A stretch of DNA of 64,000 nucleotides from NORP240 sp965222175 (GTDB lineage Bacteria; Pseudomonadota; Gammaproteobacteria; Pseudomonadales; Pseudohongiellaceae): NCBI GenBank assembly GCA_965222175.1, contig OZ244938.1, positions 2,852,001 to 2,916,000 on the forward strand, read 5' to 3'. Below the pieces are notes generated by a model. That model was not told the DNA's origin. It did not search any database and saw only the letters and a list, made by a program, of their open reading frames with translations. Positions 25,543-32,937 of this stretch are shown piece after piece; position 1 is the first letter of the stretch; every line of letters begins with the position of its first letter. Position numbers and translations under genes: made by a program.

Positions 25543-26244
25543 ATGAAATTTCGACCAATCAGTTCGCTGCTGATTTCAGTATTGCTGGGGTACGTCGCCC
25601 CGACAGCATTGGCGCATCCGGGCAGCCTGGATTTGAACGGCGGGCACTATTTTGGCAATTCCTATCACTGTCACATGCCGGCCTGCGAACTGCCGGACAC
25701 CTTTGACCGACTGGGCAGGGACCGTATTTTCACCGACAGGCGCCAGCGAGAGCGATTTTTCAACGAAGACGACTGGTCCTTTGAAGAGGACTACGACCAG
25801 GATTGTCAGTCAACAAGACAGGAAATGCTGATACTCACCAGTCGTGCCACTCCCCGTTATACCAACCCGCGCAACTGCGTGGTACGCACCGGTGAATGGT
25901 TTGACGAATACACCGGCAAGACCTTCACCGTGGCAACGCAGATTGATCTTGACCACGTAATCCCGCGCATGTACGCACACACCCATGGTGGGGATCGCTG
26001 GCCGCCAGGAAAGAAACTGCAGTTTTCCAACGATCCGATGAACCTGATGCTGGTAGAAAAAAGAGAAATCCGCAGGAAAGGTGACCGCGGGCCCGATCAG
26101 TATATGCCGCCCCGCGAGGAATACCATTGTCAATATGCAAGGGCCTGGGAGGCCATCGCTGAGAAGTATGATCTGCAGTTGGAGTCTCGTGATCGGAACA
26201 AGATCACTCGTGTCCTGCGGGACTGTCCGGAAATGGCGCAATAA
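25543..26244 (+). CDS. Secreted HNH/DUF1524-like nuclease with YHCH motif
   Basis: A 233-residue protein with a clear signal peptide (MKFRPISSLLISVLLGYVA, then PTALA before HPGSLD), so the mature protein should be periplasmic or secreted. The mature N-terminus has LDLNGGHYFGNSYHCHMPAC, a histidine/cysteine pattern like YHYH-type metal-binding modules. The C-terminal half reads LDHVIPRM, then FSNDPMNLMLV and RGPDQYMPPREEYHCQYARAWEAI, which resembles the DUF1524/GmrSD-type HNH nuclease core (DHVIP and NDPxNL). A secreted DNase is the likely role, possibly for nutrients or competition. ATG 25543 follows a strong GAGGAGG; longer readings that overlap nadC are rejected. Confidence 0.8.
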   Translation: MKFRPISSLLISVLLGYVAPTALAHPGSLDLNGGHYFGNSYHCHMPACELPDTFDRLGRDRIFTDRRQRERFFNEDDWSFEEDYDQDCQSTRQEMLILTSRATPRYTNPRNCVVRTGEWFDEYTGKTFTVATQIDLDHVIPRMYAHTHGGDRWPPGKKLQFSNDPMNLMLVEKREIRRKGDRGPDQYMPPREEYHCQYARAWEAIAEKYDLQLESRDRNKITRVLRDCPEMAQ

Positions 26245-26264
26245 TTCAACGACCGGCCTGTTAT

Positions 26265-26403
26265 CAGGCTGTTGAAAAACCTCATGAGCGCAGCCAGTTC
26301 TAGGCAAAAACTGTCGAATAACCGCAGTTTACCCCGTGTACATGAGCATTTTGAGACAGTTTTAACGAAGTATTGGCAAGCGCAATGGCTTTTTTACAGC
26401 CTG
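26265..26403. mobile_element. MITE-like element with CAGGCTGTT... terminal inverted repeats
   Basis: A 139-bp non-coding segment bounded by CAGGCTGTTGAAAAAC on the left and the reverse complement of CAGGCTGTAAAAAAGC on the right. The interior (TGAGCATTTTGAGACAGT, TTTTAACGAAGTATTGGC) is like a small element I know to be scattered through marine gammaproteobacterial genomes. No transposase is inside and no target-site duplication is evident. It fills the gap between the nuclease gene and the cytochrome c terminator. Confidence 0.75.
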
Positions 26404-26404
26404 C

Positions 26405-26430
26405 AAAAAAAACGGGCGCTGATGCGCCCG
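26405..26430 (-). terminator. Rho-independent terminator of the cytochrome c gene
   Basis: On the minus strand CGGGCGCATCAGCGCCCG folds into a GC-rich stem (26413-26430) followed at once by a run of eight T residues (26405-26412). It is 23 bases past the cytochrome c stop. This is the most canonical terminator in the window. Confidence 0.92.
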
Positions 26431-26452
26431 TCGTGTTACTGCGGTCCCGCGC

Positions 26453-26848
26453 TTACGGAGCCACGATACTGATGGATTCCATCCCCTCATTGTGGTCCAG
26501 GGGCTTCTCCCCCGCCGGAAAGCCATTTTCCGAGAGGATATAGGCCAGAACATCGGTGTATTCCTCGAACATCATGGAACCGGGGTTGTCCGCGGGCATT
26601 GTTCCCATGATGGTTTCCCACAGGTAAATAAGCGGCTGAGAATTCCATGACTTCAGCGTGTTTTCGTAAAACTTCATGTCATGACAGGTCCGGCAATTGG
26701 CATCGTAAACCGACTGGCCGGCATTAGCCTGCGCTTCAGTAAACACACCATCCCTGAGCGTCTTTTCCTGGGCAAACACGCCTGGCCCTGCCAGCAAGCC
26801 AGTAGCTATTGCGACTGTACCCAGAAACCGTGTGACTGATTTGTTCAT
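26453..26848 (-). CDS. Periplasmic monohaem cytochrome c
   Basis: A 131-residue protein with a signal peptide (MNKSVTRFLGTVAIATGLLA, then GPGVFA before QEK) and one covalent haem site, YDANCRTCHDMKFYE (CxxCH near residue 55). A downstream methionine in GTMPADNPGSM probably supplies the sixth ligand. The pattern, including EEYTDVLAYILSENGFPAGEKPL, is that of small class I cytochromes often paired with PQQ-dependent or other periplasmic dehydrogenases; no such dehydrogenase lies next to it here. AAGGAG precedes ATG 26848. A strong terminator follows, so it is probably a single-gene unit. Confidence 0.92.
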   Translation of the reverse strand: MNKSVTRFLGTVAIATGLLAGPGVFAQEKTLRDGVFTEAQANAGQSVYDANCRTCHDMKFYENTLKSWNSQPLIYLWETIMGTMPADNPGSMMFEEYTDVLAYILSENGFPAGEKPLDHNEGMESISIVAP

Positions 26849-27478
26849 TGCTTACTCCTTTACTAGAGGACTCTCACTACCTACGTTGATATCAATATTG
26901 CTGATTTTATAACCGACGACAGTTTCGCTGATTCCTGGCTGTTCCTTCTTGCTTGCCTGATTCCTGTCATTCCCGATATTCCCTTCGCTACTGGCTATTT
27001 AAAAATGACCCGTGCAGGCAGATAATCTTCCCTGGCGTGCTTGCCGCGCCGGAGAGCGGTCCTGTTTCCTTGCACACCGGGGCTGGTTTTAAAGGTGCAT
27101 AACCTTAAACCACATCACCACGCTTATCAAGTCGGATCGAGGCCTTTTCAGGCCCAATCCCTACACGCATTTTCCCTTTTCCTTCAGTATGTTAGCTTAA
27201 GAAACCTCTGATTGATCATGGCCGTGCTCTGCGGGAGTATGTCGGCAGCAGCTTCCAGGTGAGCCCACTGTCTTCATTGTCTCGCCTCGACAGACCGAAG
27301 CATGCCGGCGTGAAAGTCAGGGTGTTTCCATGATCAATCAGAGGTTCCTTAACTTTCGCATACAGGTTAGTGGTTCCTTGATGAATGGCTGCTGAATAGC
27401 GGAAACCGGGCATTGCGCAACCGGTTGATGGCCCCGAAAAAACGACATTTCATCCTGCTTTGGATTTACGCAGAACCA
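26849..27478. other. 630-bp intergenic region with a small inverted-repeat element
   Basis: Holds the cytochrome c promoter at its left end and the 156-bp inverted-repeat element at 27197-27352. No coding sequence is supported. A 10-base palindrome TTGATATCAA at 26886 is not an FNR box because the half-sites have no spacer. Confidence 0.6.
27197..27352. mobile_element. Small element with 23-25 bp terminal inverted repeats (MITE-like)
   Basis: The left end (27197-27221) reads TTAAGAAACCTCTGATTGAT and continues CATGG; the right end (27328-27352) is its reverse complement with one mismatch (TTAAGGAACC). The 156-bp unit has no open frame of note and no transposase. TTAA at both outer edges could be part of the repeat or a duplicated target. 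The shorter word GGAACCTCTG also occurs at 24073-24084 and at the element before pilD. Confidence 0.8.
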
Positions 27479-28357
27479 CTACTCACCGTCTTTGTACATC
27501 AACGTCGTTACCTGTTCCGAAACCAGGCCGATGAGAAACACCAGCATGGCAGTTACAAACAGCACTGCCCCCATATTGGTGAAGCGCCCCTGGGTCAGAT
27601 AGGTAAAGAGGTAATAGCAAAGCCCGGTGGTAAAAAATCCCGCGGACACGGGAAGAAAGATTTTCAGTGGAGAATACAGCGTGCCAACCTTGAAGATGAT
27701 TACGAGGAACCTGATGCCGTCCTTGAGCAGACTGATATGACTGTCACCAAGGCGCTGTTCCGTTTCGATGGGCACATACCCTACGGAGTATCCGGAACGG
27801 AAGAACGCCATGGTACTGGTTGTCGGATATGAAAACCCGTTAGGCAGAAGATAGAGAAACTCGCGGAACCGATGCGTCCTGACGGCCCTGAATCCGGAGG
27901 TCAGATCGTCCACGTTCTGACCGGTCATCCAGCGGGCAAGCCTGTTGTAGATACTGTTACCCATGGCGCGGTAGTGGTCGGCCTGGGATTGTCTGCCCCG
28001 GGCGCCGACAACCATGTCGTAGCCTTCGGCCAGCTTGGACAGGAGTCGGCCTATGTCCTCCGGTCGATGCTGTCCATCGCCGTCGAGAAAGACAATGATA
28101 TCTCCCCTGGCCGCCTTGCTGCCGGTTTTTATGGCTGCCCCGTTGCCTTTGCTATAGGGGTGAGAAATAACTCTTGCACCTTTCCGTTCACACACCTCTA
28201 CCGTGTCATCAGTAGAACCGTCATTGACTACGATACATTCCAGAAAATCTCCAGCAGCAGCCAGCCTGGGTAGCAATATTTCAAGATTACGGGCTTCGTT
28301 CTTTGCCGGTATGATTATTGACACGGTCTGCTGTTCTACAGTTTCAGATTGCGCCAT
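27479..28357 (-). CDS. GT2 polyprenyl-phosphate-type glycosyltransferase with two C-terminal membrane helices
   Basis: A 292-residue family 2 glycosyltransferase. Seen: VSIIIPAKNEARNLEILLPRL, VVNDGSTDDT, GNGAAIKTG and the DxD-type FLDGDGQHRPED near residue 95, as in dolichyl/undecaprenyl-phosphate mannose synthases. Residues from about 225 on form two transmembrane segments (IFLPVSAGFFTTGLCYYLF and AVLFVTAMLVFLIGLVSEQ). It probably charges undecaprenyl phosphate with a sugar. Its ATG shares a base with the stop of the upstream GT-C gene (TGATG), so the two are translationally coupled. The setting next to two pilin genes suggests pilin or surface glycosylation. Confidence 0.9.
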   Translation of the reverse strand: MAQSETVEQQTVSIIIPAKNEARNLEILLPRLAAAGDFLECIVVNDGSTDDTVEVCERKGARVISHPYSKGNGAAIKTGSKAARGDIIVFLDGDGQHRPEDIGRLLSKLAEGYDMVVGARGRQSQADHYRAMGNSIYNRLARWMTGQNVDDLTSGFRAVRTHRFREFLYLLPNGFSYPTTSTMAFFRSGYSVGYVPIETEQRLGDSHISLLKDGIRFLVIIFKVGTLYSPLKIFLPVSAGFFTTGLCYYLFTYLTQGRFTNMGAVLFVTAMLVFLIGLVSEQVTTLMYKDGE

Positions 28358-30324
28358 CACTGCTGCCCTTGTGGTGCTTCAAGTAAAGTCTGGATTTCCT
28401 GTTCCATTTGATCGATTTCACTTGTGTAGCCTGGATTCATCAGGCCCCTATTTTCGTCTGCTTCCCGGGCCCGTTGCAAGAAAACCAGGCTTTCCTGGTA
28501 GGCTCCGGCCGATGCAGCCAGATTGGCCTGCCTGATCAGGTAAAACGGGTCCGGCCTGATTTCGAAGGCATTGCGCAACTGGATCAGGGCAGGATTCAAT
28601 TCCCGGTAATGAACATAGAAATCCGAGAACAACAGGTGGAAACCGCTGCGTTCAAAGTTCCGCATGGGCACCTCCGCCAGCCGGTTCATGAGGTCTTCCA
28701 ACTCACTTCGGGGTGGAAACGAGCACTGACTGGCCAGCAGGTTTTCCATGAATGTCCTAACTTCCGTGGTCAGATCGGCCCGGAAGTAGACTGACTGATC
28801 CGAGCCGGCTATCTCCCCGACGGGAAAAGGCTCTGGCAACCCGTAGGTACACGCATAATTCCAACGCTGCATCTGCATGGCCGCTTCATCGGGGAAGCGT
28901 TGCTGAATTGCCGAAATCACCTCATAACCCGCGACTGGTTCACCCGCTCCGGCCAACAGATAGCCCCATTCCACCTGTGCCCGGTATGACCCGGGATGCT
29001 GTTCCGCCCAATGTGCAGCGAGGGCAAAACTGTTTCCCCACAGGGATGCCAGCTGAAAGGTCAGCAGGGTAAGCAAGGCGGTAACACCGGGAAACAGATA
29101 CCGGAGCAGGCGTTCCGCCGACGTCCCCAGATAGCGGGTCGCCAGGCTGTGGCCGTAATACACCACGGCAATCAGCGGACCCAGCATGGCCAGGTAGTTG
29201 CGGTGTTCAAAATAAAGCTCCAGAGGTAAAAACGTCGACTCCAGCAGGTGCCAGCCAAGAAACCAGAATACCGCAAAGCTGAAGACTTTCTGACGTCCCC
29301 TTAATCGTATCGCCAGCACCACCATGACACTGAGAAATACCAGGCTGAACAGTGTTGTCAGTGGTTCCAGGGGGCTTCTGGAAATGGAGTAAGCATCATG
29401 GTGCAGGGTGAATCCAGGCGTATAGGGAAGAAATATATTAACCAGGTAGTCAATAACAATCCTGCCTTCCGTCATGAGCCTTTCCGTCAGGCTGAATTCC
29501 CGAAACCGGTAGGCGGCAGTGAGGTTTTCGAACCCCGTGATCATATAGAGTGCCACCAGGATCATCGGCGCGGCCACACAGATAGTCAACCAGGTACTAT
29601 GCGCCCTGGAACGCTCTGTACCGGCAAAAAGTGTCGCTTCCAGGGACAGAATCGCCAGCAGCAGCAGCGCGCCGTTTTCTTTGCTGAGTACGGCAAGAAC
29701 CGCAAACGGAAAAAGTGCCAGGCACATCAATGTAAGACCCATGGCAGGCCGTGAGCCCGACAACCCCCGGCCTTTCAGATAACAGATCAGCGCGCCAAGA
29801 GAAAATAGCGCCATCAATTGCGTCATACGCTGTACGACGTACAAAGTCGTTGAGACATTCAATGGATGAAGAAGCCAGAAGGCCGCTACCGTCAGGGCAA
29901 GGATTCTCGATGTCGCCTCGCCGATGCTCAAAATCCGGAACAACAACAGGCTTAACCAGCCGGCGAGGACACCGCATGAAAGATGAAGGACAAGATTGGT
30001 AACCTTGAACCCCACCGAGGATGCTGGCCAGTCCTGGCCATTAAGCAGGAAGGAGGCCATGGCCACTGGACGACCCGTTGGACCACTGCTATTGCCAAGT
30101 ATAAATTGGATAGCGTCCCGGAAACCGGAGATGCCACCTTGATCACCCAGTTGCTGCAGGTTTGCCGTGTCGTCGAGCAGGAACGGACCACTGAGCCCCG
30201 GAAAATAGGCAATGCTGGTAACAATCAGCACCAGGGCGAACAGGGCAATGTAGAATCTGCGACTGGAAATTCCGTGAACGTTCTGCCAGAGCTGATTAAG
30301 TGGATCGTGACCGGAACCGGGCAT
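28357..30324 (-). CDS. Multi-pass GT-C-like membrane protein with C-terminal TPR-like helices
   Basis: A 655-residue protein with about 11 to 13 hydrophobic segments in residues 22-455 and a soluble helical C-terminus resembling tetratricopeptide repeats (ALIQLRNAFEIRPDPFYLIRQANLAASAGAYQESLVFLQRA). The first extracytoplasmic loop has PGLSGPFLLDDTANL (Asp51-Asp52), the acidic motif expected of GT-C enzymes that use lipid-linked sugars, and the layout recalls the eukaryotic TMTC proteins. It likely transfers a sugar from the lipid made by the coupled GT2 to a periplasmic protein. The start chosen is ATG 30324; reading further upstream would add 42 basic residues with no conserved look. Confidence 0.8.
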   Translation of the reverse strand: MPGSGHDPLNQLWQNVHGISSRRFYIALFALVLIVTSIAYFPGLSGPFLLDDTANLQQLGDQGGISGFRDAIQFILGNSSGPTGRPVAMASFLLNGQDWPASSVGFKVTNLVLHLSCGVLAGWLSLLLFRILSIGEATSRILALTVAAFWLLHPLNVSTTLYVVQRMTQLMALFSLGALICYLKGRGLSGSRPAMGLTLMCLALFPFAVLAVLSKENGALLLLAILSLEATLFAGTERSRAHSTWLTICVAAPMILVALYMITGFENLTAAYRFREFSLTERLMTEGRIVIDYLVNIFLPYTPGFTLHHDAYSISRSPLEPLTTLFSLVFLSVMVVLAIRLRGRQKVFSFAVFWFLGWHLLESTFLPLELYFEHRNYLAMLGPLIAVVYYGHSLATRYLGTSAERLLRYLFPGVTALLTLLTFQLASLWGNSFALAAHWAEQHPGSYRAQVEWGYLLAGAGEPVAGYEVISAIQQRFPDEAAMQMQRWNYACTYGLPEPFPVGEIAGSDQSVYFRADLTTEVRTFMENLLASQCSFPPRSELEDLMNRLAEVPMRNFERSGFHLLFSDFYVHYRELNPALIQLRNAFEIRPDPFYLIRQANLAASAGAYQESLVFLQRAREADENRGLMNPGYTSEIDQMEQEIQTLLEAPQGQQ

Positions 30325-30713
30325 TGTCGTGTTTAACTCTCGTTTCTGTGGCTTACTGACTTCTCGACGGCAGCGCATCCAGACCAGGGACAACCCTGCA
30401 CGGAGCAACCGGCCTGCTTGTCCCGGCCGGCACATTCCTGTCGAGCACACTGACCTTTATCTTCCTGCGGAACTGTCCGCGAGTTCCAGTCAGTAAACAA
30501 GACGCTACCAAGGGTTTTTCGGCAGACTCGGTCAAGACTTGTCGTTTTTCCGCCACGCTGGATTAGCGCTGTGGGTATCCTCTGACAGCGCGAACCGCCA
30601 GTATCCGTCCGCCTGCCCGTCGATCCTGGAATGTCCCCGGGCTACGACCAGGCCCGGTTATTTTCCACTCTCATCCGCAAGCTGCCATGGCGGGTTTCTC
30701 AACCTGACGGAAA

Positions 30714-30747
30714 CTGACAAATTTTGTCAGCCTCTGGCAATTGTCAG
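30714..30747. promoter_or_regulatory. Clustered TGTC/GACA sites, possible PilR-type enhancer of pilA1
   Basis: CTGACAAATTTTGTCAG (30714-30730) is a near-perfect palindrome, followed by TTGTCAG at 30741-30747. The P. aeruginosa pilin activator PilR binds repeats of C/G-TGTC upstream of a sigma-54 promoter. These sites lie about 95 to 125 bases upstream of the sigma-54-like element here, a fitting distance for an enhancer. The assignment is inferred from motif and position. Confidence 0.5.
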
Positions 30748-30840
30748 CACTTTTGCAAGACCATCGGCATCCCTGCCTTCAGCCAAGATTCGCATTTTTT
30801 CTTCATATATTTCAATTAATTAACAATTTTTTCAGAAAAC

Positions 30841-30856
30841 TGGCACGGATTCTGTT
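30841..30856 (+). promoter_or_regulatory. Sigma-54 (RpoN)-like promoter of pilA1
   Basis: TGGCACG-GATT-CTGTT compares with the consensus TGGCACG-N4-TTGCW. The -24 element is perfect; the -12 element keeps TG but has T where C is expected. Start of transcription would fall near 30866, giving a leader of about 110 bases. Major pilin genes in Pseudomonas use RpoN, which supports the call. Confidence 0.6.
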
Positions 30857-30976
30857 TATAGCAGACCACCCGTTAAGGAAACTCGACGGAATTGATTGTT
30901 CTAAAAGCATCCTGCAAGAGCGCTTACGGAATAACTCTGAAAACTGAAAGTTAACTTGATAGATTGGAGTCTTGAC

Positions 30977-31390
30977 ATGAAGAAAACTCAACAAGGTTTT
31001 ACCCTTATCGAACTGATGATCGTGGTTGCAATTATCGGCATTCTGGCCGCCGTTGCCCTGCCTGCTTATCAGAACTATTCAAACCGTGCACGTTTTTCTG
31101 AAGCCGTGTTGTCGGTCACTCCGCGTAAGACGGCGATAGAACTGGCCATCCAGACCCGGGCACCTTCAGCCCTGACCGATCTGGACGCTGCCTCGCTGGG
31201 TATCCCTGCCGACCAGGCTGTGACTACCACGCTGCATGGTATTGCCGTTGCTGATGGTGTGGTCACCGTAACCTGGCGCGATGACGGCTCAGATCTGGAT
31301 GGTATTACCTATACCCTGACTGCCGGTGGTATTACTCCGCCTGTATCATGGACGGAAGGTGGTTCCTGCCTGACCAACGGTTTCTGCTAG
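30977..31390 (+). CDS. pilA: Type IV major pilin 1
   Basis: A 137-residue type IVa prepilin. The leader MKKTQQG is cut by PilD before Phe, giving FTLIELMIVVAIIGILAAVALP, the methylated hydrophobic helix that packs the fibre core; Glu5 of the mature form is present. The rest is a short globular domain. It ends GGSCLTNGFC, so the two cysteines enclose only five residues at the extreme C-terminus, much smaller than the classical disulfide-bonded D-region. ATG 30977 has GGAG upstream. The gene is preceded by a sigma-54-like promoter and followed by a strong hairpin, then a second pilin gene. Confidence 0.96.
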   Translation: MKKTQQGFTLIELMIVVAIIGILAAVALPAYQNYSNRARFSEAVLSVTPRKTAIELAIQTRAPSALTDLDAASLGIPADQAVTTTLHGIAVADGVVTVTWRDDGSDLDGITYTLTAGGITPPVSWTEGGSCLTNGFC

Positions 31391-31401
31391 AAACCAGGCC
31401 C

Positions 31402-31437
31402 TTTCAGGCAGTCACGAAATTTCGTGGCTGCCTGAAA
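31402..31437 (+). terminator. Large hairpin between the two pilin genes
   Basis: TTTCAGGCAG and CTGCCTGAAA form a perfect outer 10-bp stem, with CACGAAATTTCGTG as an inner palindrome. It begins 12 bases after the pilA1 stop. No T-run follows, so it may be a partial terminator or a 3'-protecting structure that leaves pilA1 mRNA far more abundant than pilA2. A second stem, CCCGGGTCCGACCCGGG, follows directly. Confidence 0.65.
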
Positions 31438-31632
31438 CCCGGGTCCGACCCGGGCCGATAAGCTACCCCGCAATCACCTGACCGCCATAGTCTACCACCA
31501 GTCATAGCCCGTCAGACTTCTCAATTAAACCGACTGCCAGAACCAGGGATGAATCAGAGCCAGTCGAGTTACTTGAGCAGCCCGTGAGGACGAACTTCAT
31601 CGCTATTCGCGACGCCGGATCGAGGTAAAGGT

Positions 31633-32052
31633 ATGAGAACACGACAGGACCAGGCTGGATTTACTCTGATCGAGTTGCTGATCGTTGTGGCGATCATTGG
31701 CATACTCGCTGCCGTAGCCCTTCCCGTCTACCAGTTTTATTCCAATCGTGCCCGATTTGCCGAAGCCATGCTGCAGATTGACGATTTTCGCAACATGATC
31801 GTTGTGAACGCACAATTGGATCGTTTCAGTGCACTTACCGATGTCGACGCTGGTTCCTTCGGACTTCCCGCCTCTGTGCCACGCACCACTACCCGCCATG
31901 GCCTGACGCTGGTGGATGGCTTGATAACGGTAACCTGGAAAAACGATAGCACGCCTCTCGACGGAGTTACCTACAGTCTGCAGGCCGATGGCATTACTCC
32001 GCCGGTAAACTGGAGCGAAGGCGGCAGCTGTATCACGCTGGGTTACTGTTAG
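31633..32052 (+). CDS. Type IV major pilin 2
   Basis: A 139-residue type IVa prepilin, a clear paralogue of pilA1. The leader is MRTRQDQAG, two residues longer, then FTLIELLIVVAIIGILAAVALPVYQFYSNRARF. The C-terminal half keeps the same scaffold (DGITPPVNWSEGGSC, against GGITPPVSWTEGGSC in pilin 1) but most surface positions differ. It too ends in a five-residue cysteine loop, CITLGYC. GAGGTAAAGG lies before ATG 31633. It could be an alternative or minor subunit expressed by read-through from the pilA1 promoter. It converges with tfpZ 64 bases on. Confidence 0.95.
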   Translation: MRTRQDQAGFTLIELLIVVAIIGILAAVALPVYQFYSNRARFAEAMLQIDDFRNMIVVNAQLDRFSALTDVDAGSFGLPASVPRTTTRHGLTLVDGLITVTWKNDSTPLDGVTYSLQADGITPPVNWSEGGSCITLGYC

Positions 32053-32116
32053 CATCCTAGTCAGGCTGGTACGTCACTTCAGTCACAGGTCATCACCCGA
32101 AGGCAGATCGGTGCTC

Positions 32117-32824
32117 TCAGGATTGTCCTGGAAAGAAGCTGGTCAGCCTGCGGGACTCCGGGTCGAAACAGACAAATCCACTTTGGTGAGCTGAAACAAA
32201 CCGGCTGAGCAGACAATCTTCAGCACTTTCTATCAGGGCCTCACCAACAAGTTCTGCCGCCTCGTCACGTACAGTCGCTGCACGACGAAACAGATTATCG
32301 TCCTGGTCGGGAAACGGCAGATATTTTTCTGTCTGCATGAACAATGGCTCTTCGATAAACTGGCTGCGCAAGTAGGCGACTTCGACACCGAATTCACTTT
32401 CCGGTAGTTCTGTGTAGACAAGCTTCGGCCAGCTACCGGGAAAATCTTTGACGATCGCCGGATCCTTGCCAAACGATTGAAACTCATCAGCCGCCAGACT
32501 GTAAAACGTGTCGTAGGCAAAGACCAGCGCAATGGGCCTGGACTGATAAACGATCCAGATGCCTGCGGCCATGCAAGCCACCTGCGCTGCAACGATACAC
32601 CCGAGGTCGAATTTGAGTCCGCGCTTACCTGCCCTGTAGACAAGCAATGTCAGCAGGGGACCAAGTACAACGTCTACCCCCATAACCAGCTTCAATCCGG
32701 CCCAGCCCCCATCTATTCGGAACAGTACACCCGGGTACCATGCCAAGACTATTATGCCAAGCAAACAGGTAAATACCACAAGACTGAGGCTCAAATGAAT
32801 TGCAAATGCCTTCCACCGATTCAT
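32117..32824 (-). CDS. tfpZ: TfpX/TfpZ-type type IV pilin accessory protein
   Basis: A 235-residue inner-membrane protein of the TfpX/TfpZ family. The N-terminal MNRWKAFAIHLSLSLVVFTCLLGIIVLAWYPGVLF and the GVDVVLGPLLTLLVYRAGKRGLKFDLGCIVAAQVACMAAGIWIVYQSRPIALVF block are the family hallmark: three membrane helices followed by a periplasmic domain of about 130 residues. In P. aeruginosa such genes accompany particular pilin alleles and are needed for normal pilus assembly with that pilin. ATG 32824 is eight bases from AGGAGG, so it is preferred over an in-frame start six codons upstream. It is convergent with pilA2 and divergent from pilB. Confidence 0.92.
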   Translation of the reverse strand: MNRWKAFAIHLSLSLVVFTCLLGIIVLAWYPGVLFRIDGGWAGLKLVMGVDVVLGPLLTLLVYRAGKRGLKFDLGCIVAAQVACMAAGIWIVYQSRPIALVFAYDTFYSLAADEFQSFGKDPAIVKDFPGSWPKLVYTELPESEFGVEVAYLRSQFIEEPLFMQTEKYLPFPDQDDNLFRRAATVRDEAAELVGEALIESAEDCLLSRFVSAHQSGFVCFDPESRRLTSFFPGQS

Positions 32825-32937
32825 GCAAATGTCCTCCTGCAAAATGATGAATGCGTTGAAATCTGAGAGATGGGAAATACTAGCCTATACTGGAAATACA
32901 GAAAGGTTATCGGGTTCAAAATTTGAGGTATTAGTCA

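Larger units (their letters stand above)
30325..30976. other. 652-bp divergent region between the glycosyltransferase pair and pilA1
   Basis: No gene is supported. The half next to pilA1 turns AT-rich and carries a sigma-54-like promoter and TGTC-type sites listed separately. The GC-rich half upstream of the glycosyltransferases has a hairpin (CCGGGCTACGACCAGGCCCGG region near 30640) but no recognisable promoter. Confidence 0.55.

Noticed and set aside
26886..26895. TTGATATCAA palindrome upstream of cytochrome c as an FNR/Anr box
   Set aside because: The FNR site needs four bases between TTGAT and ATCAA; here the half-sites are fused.
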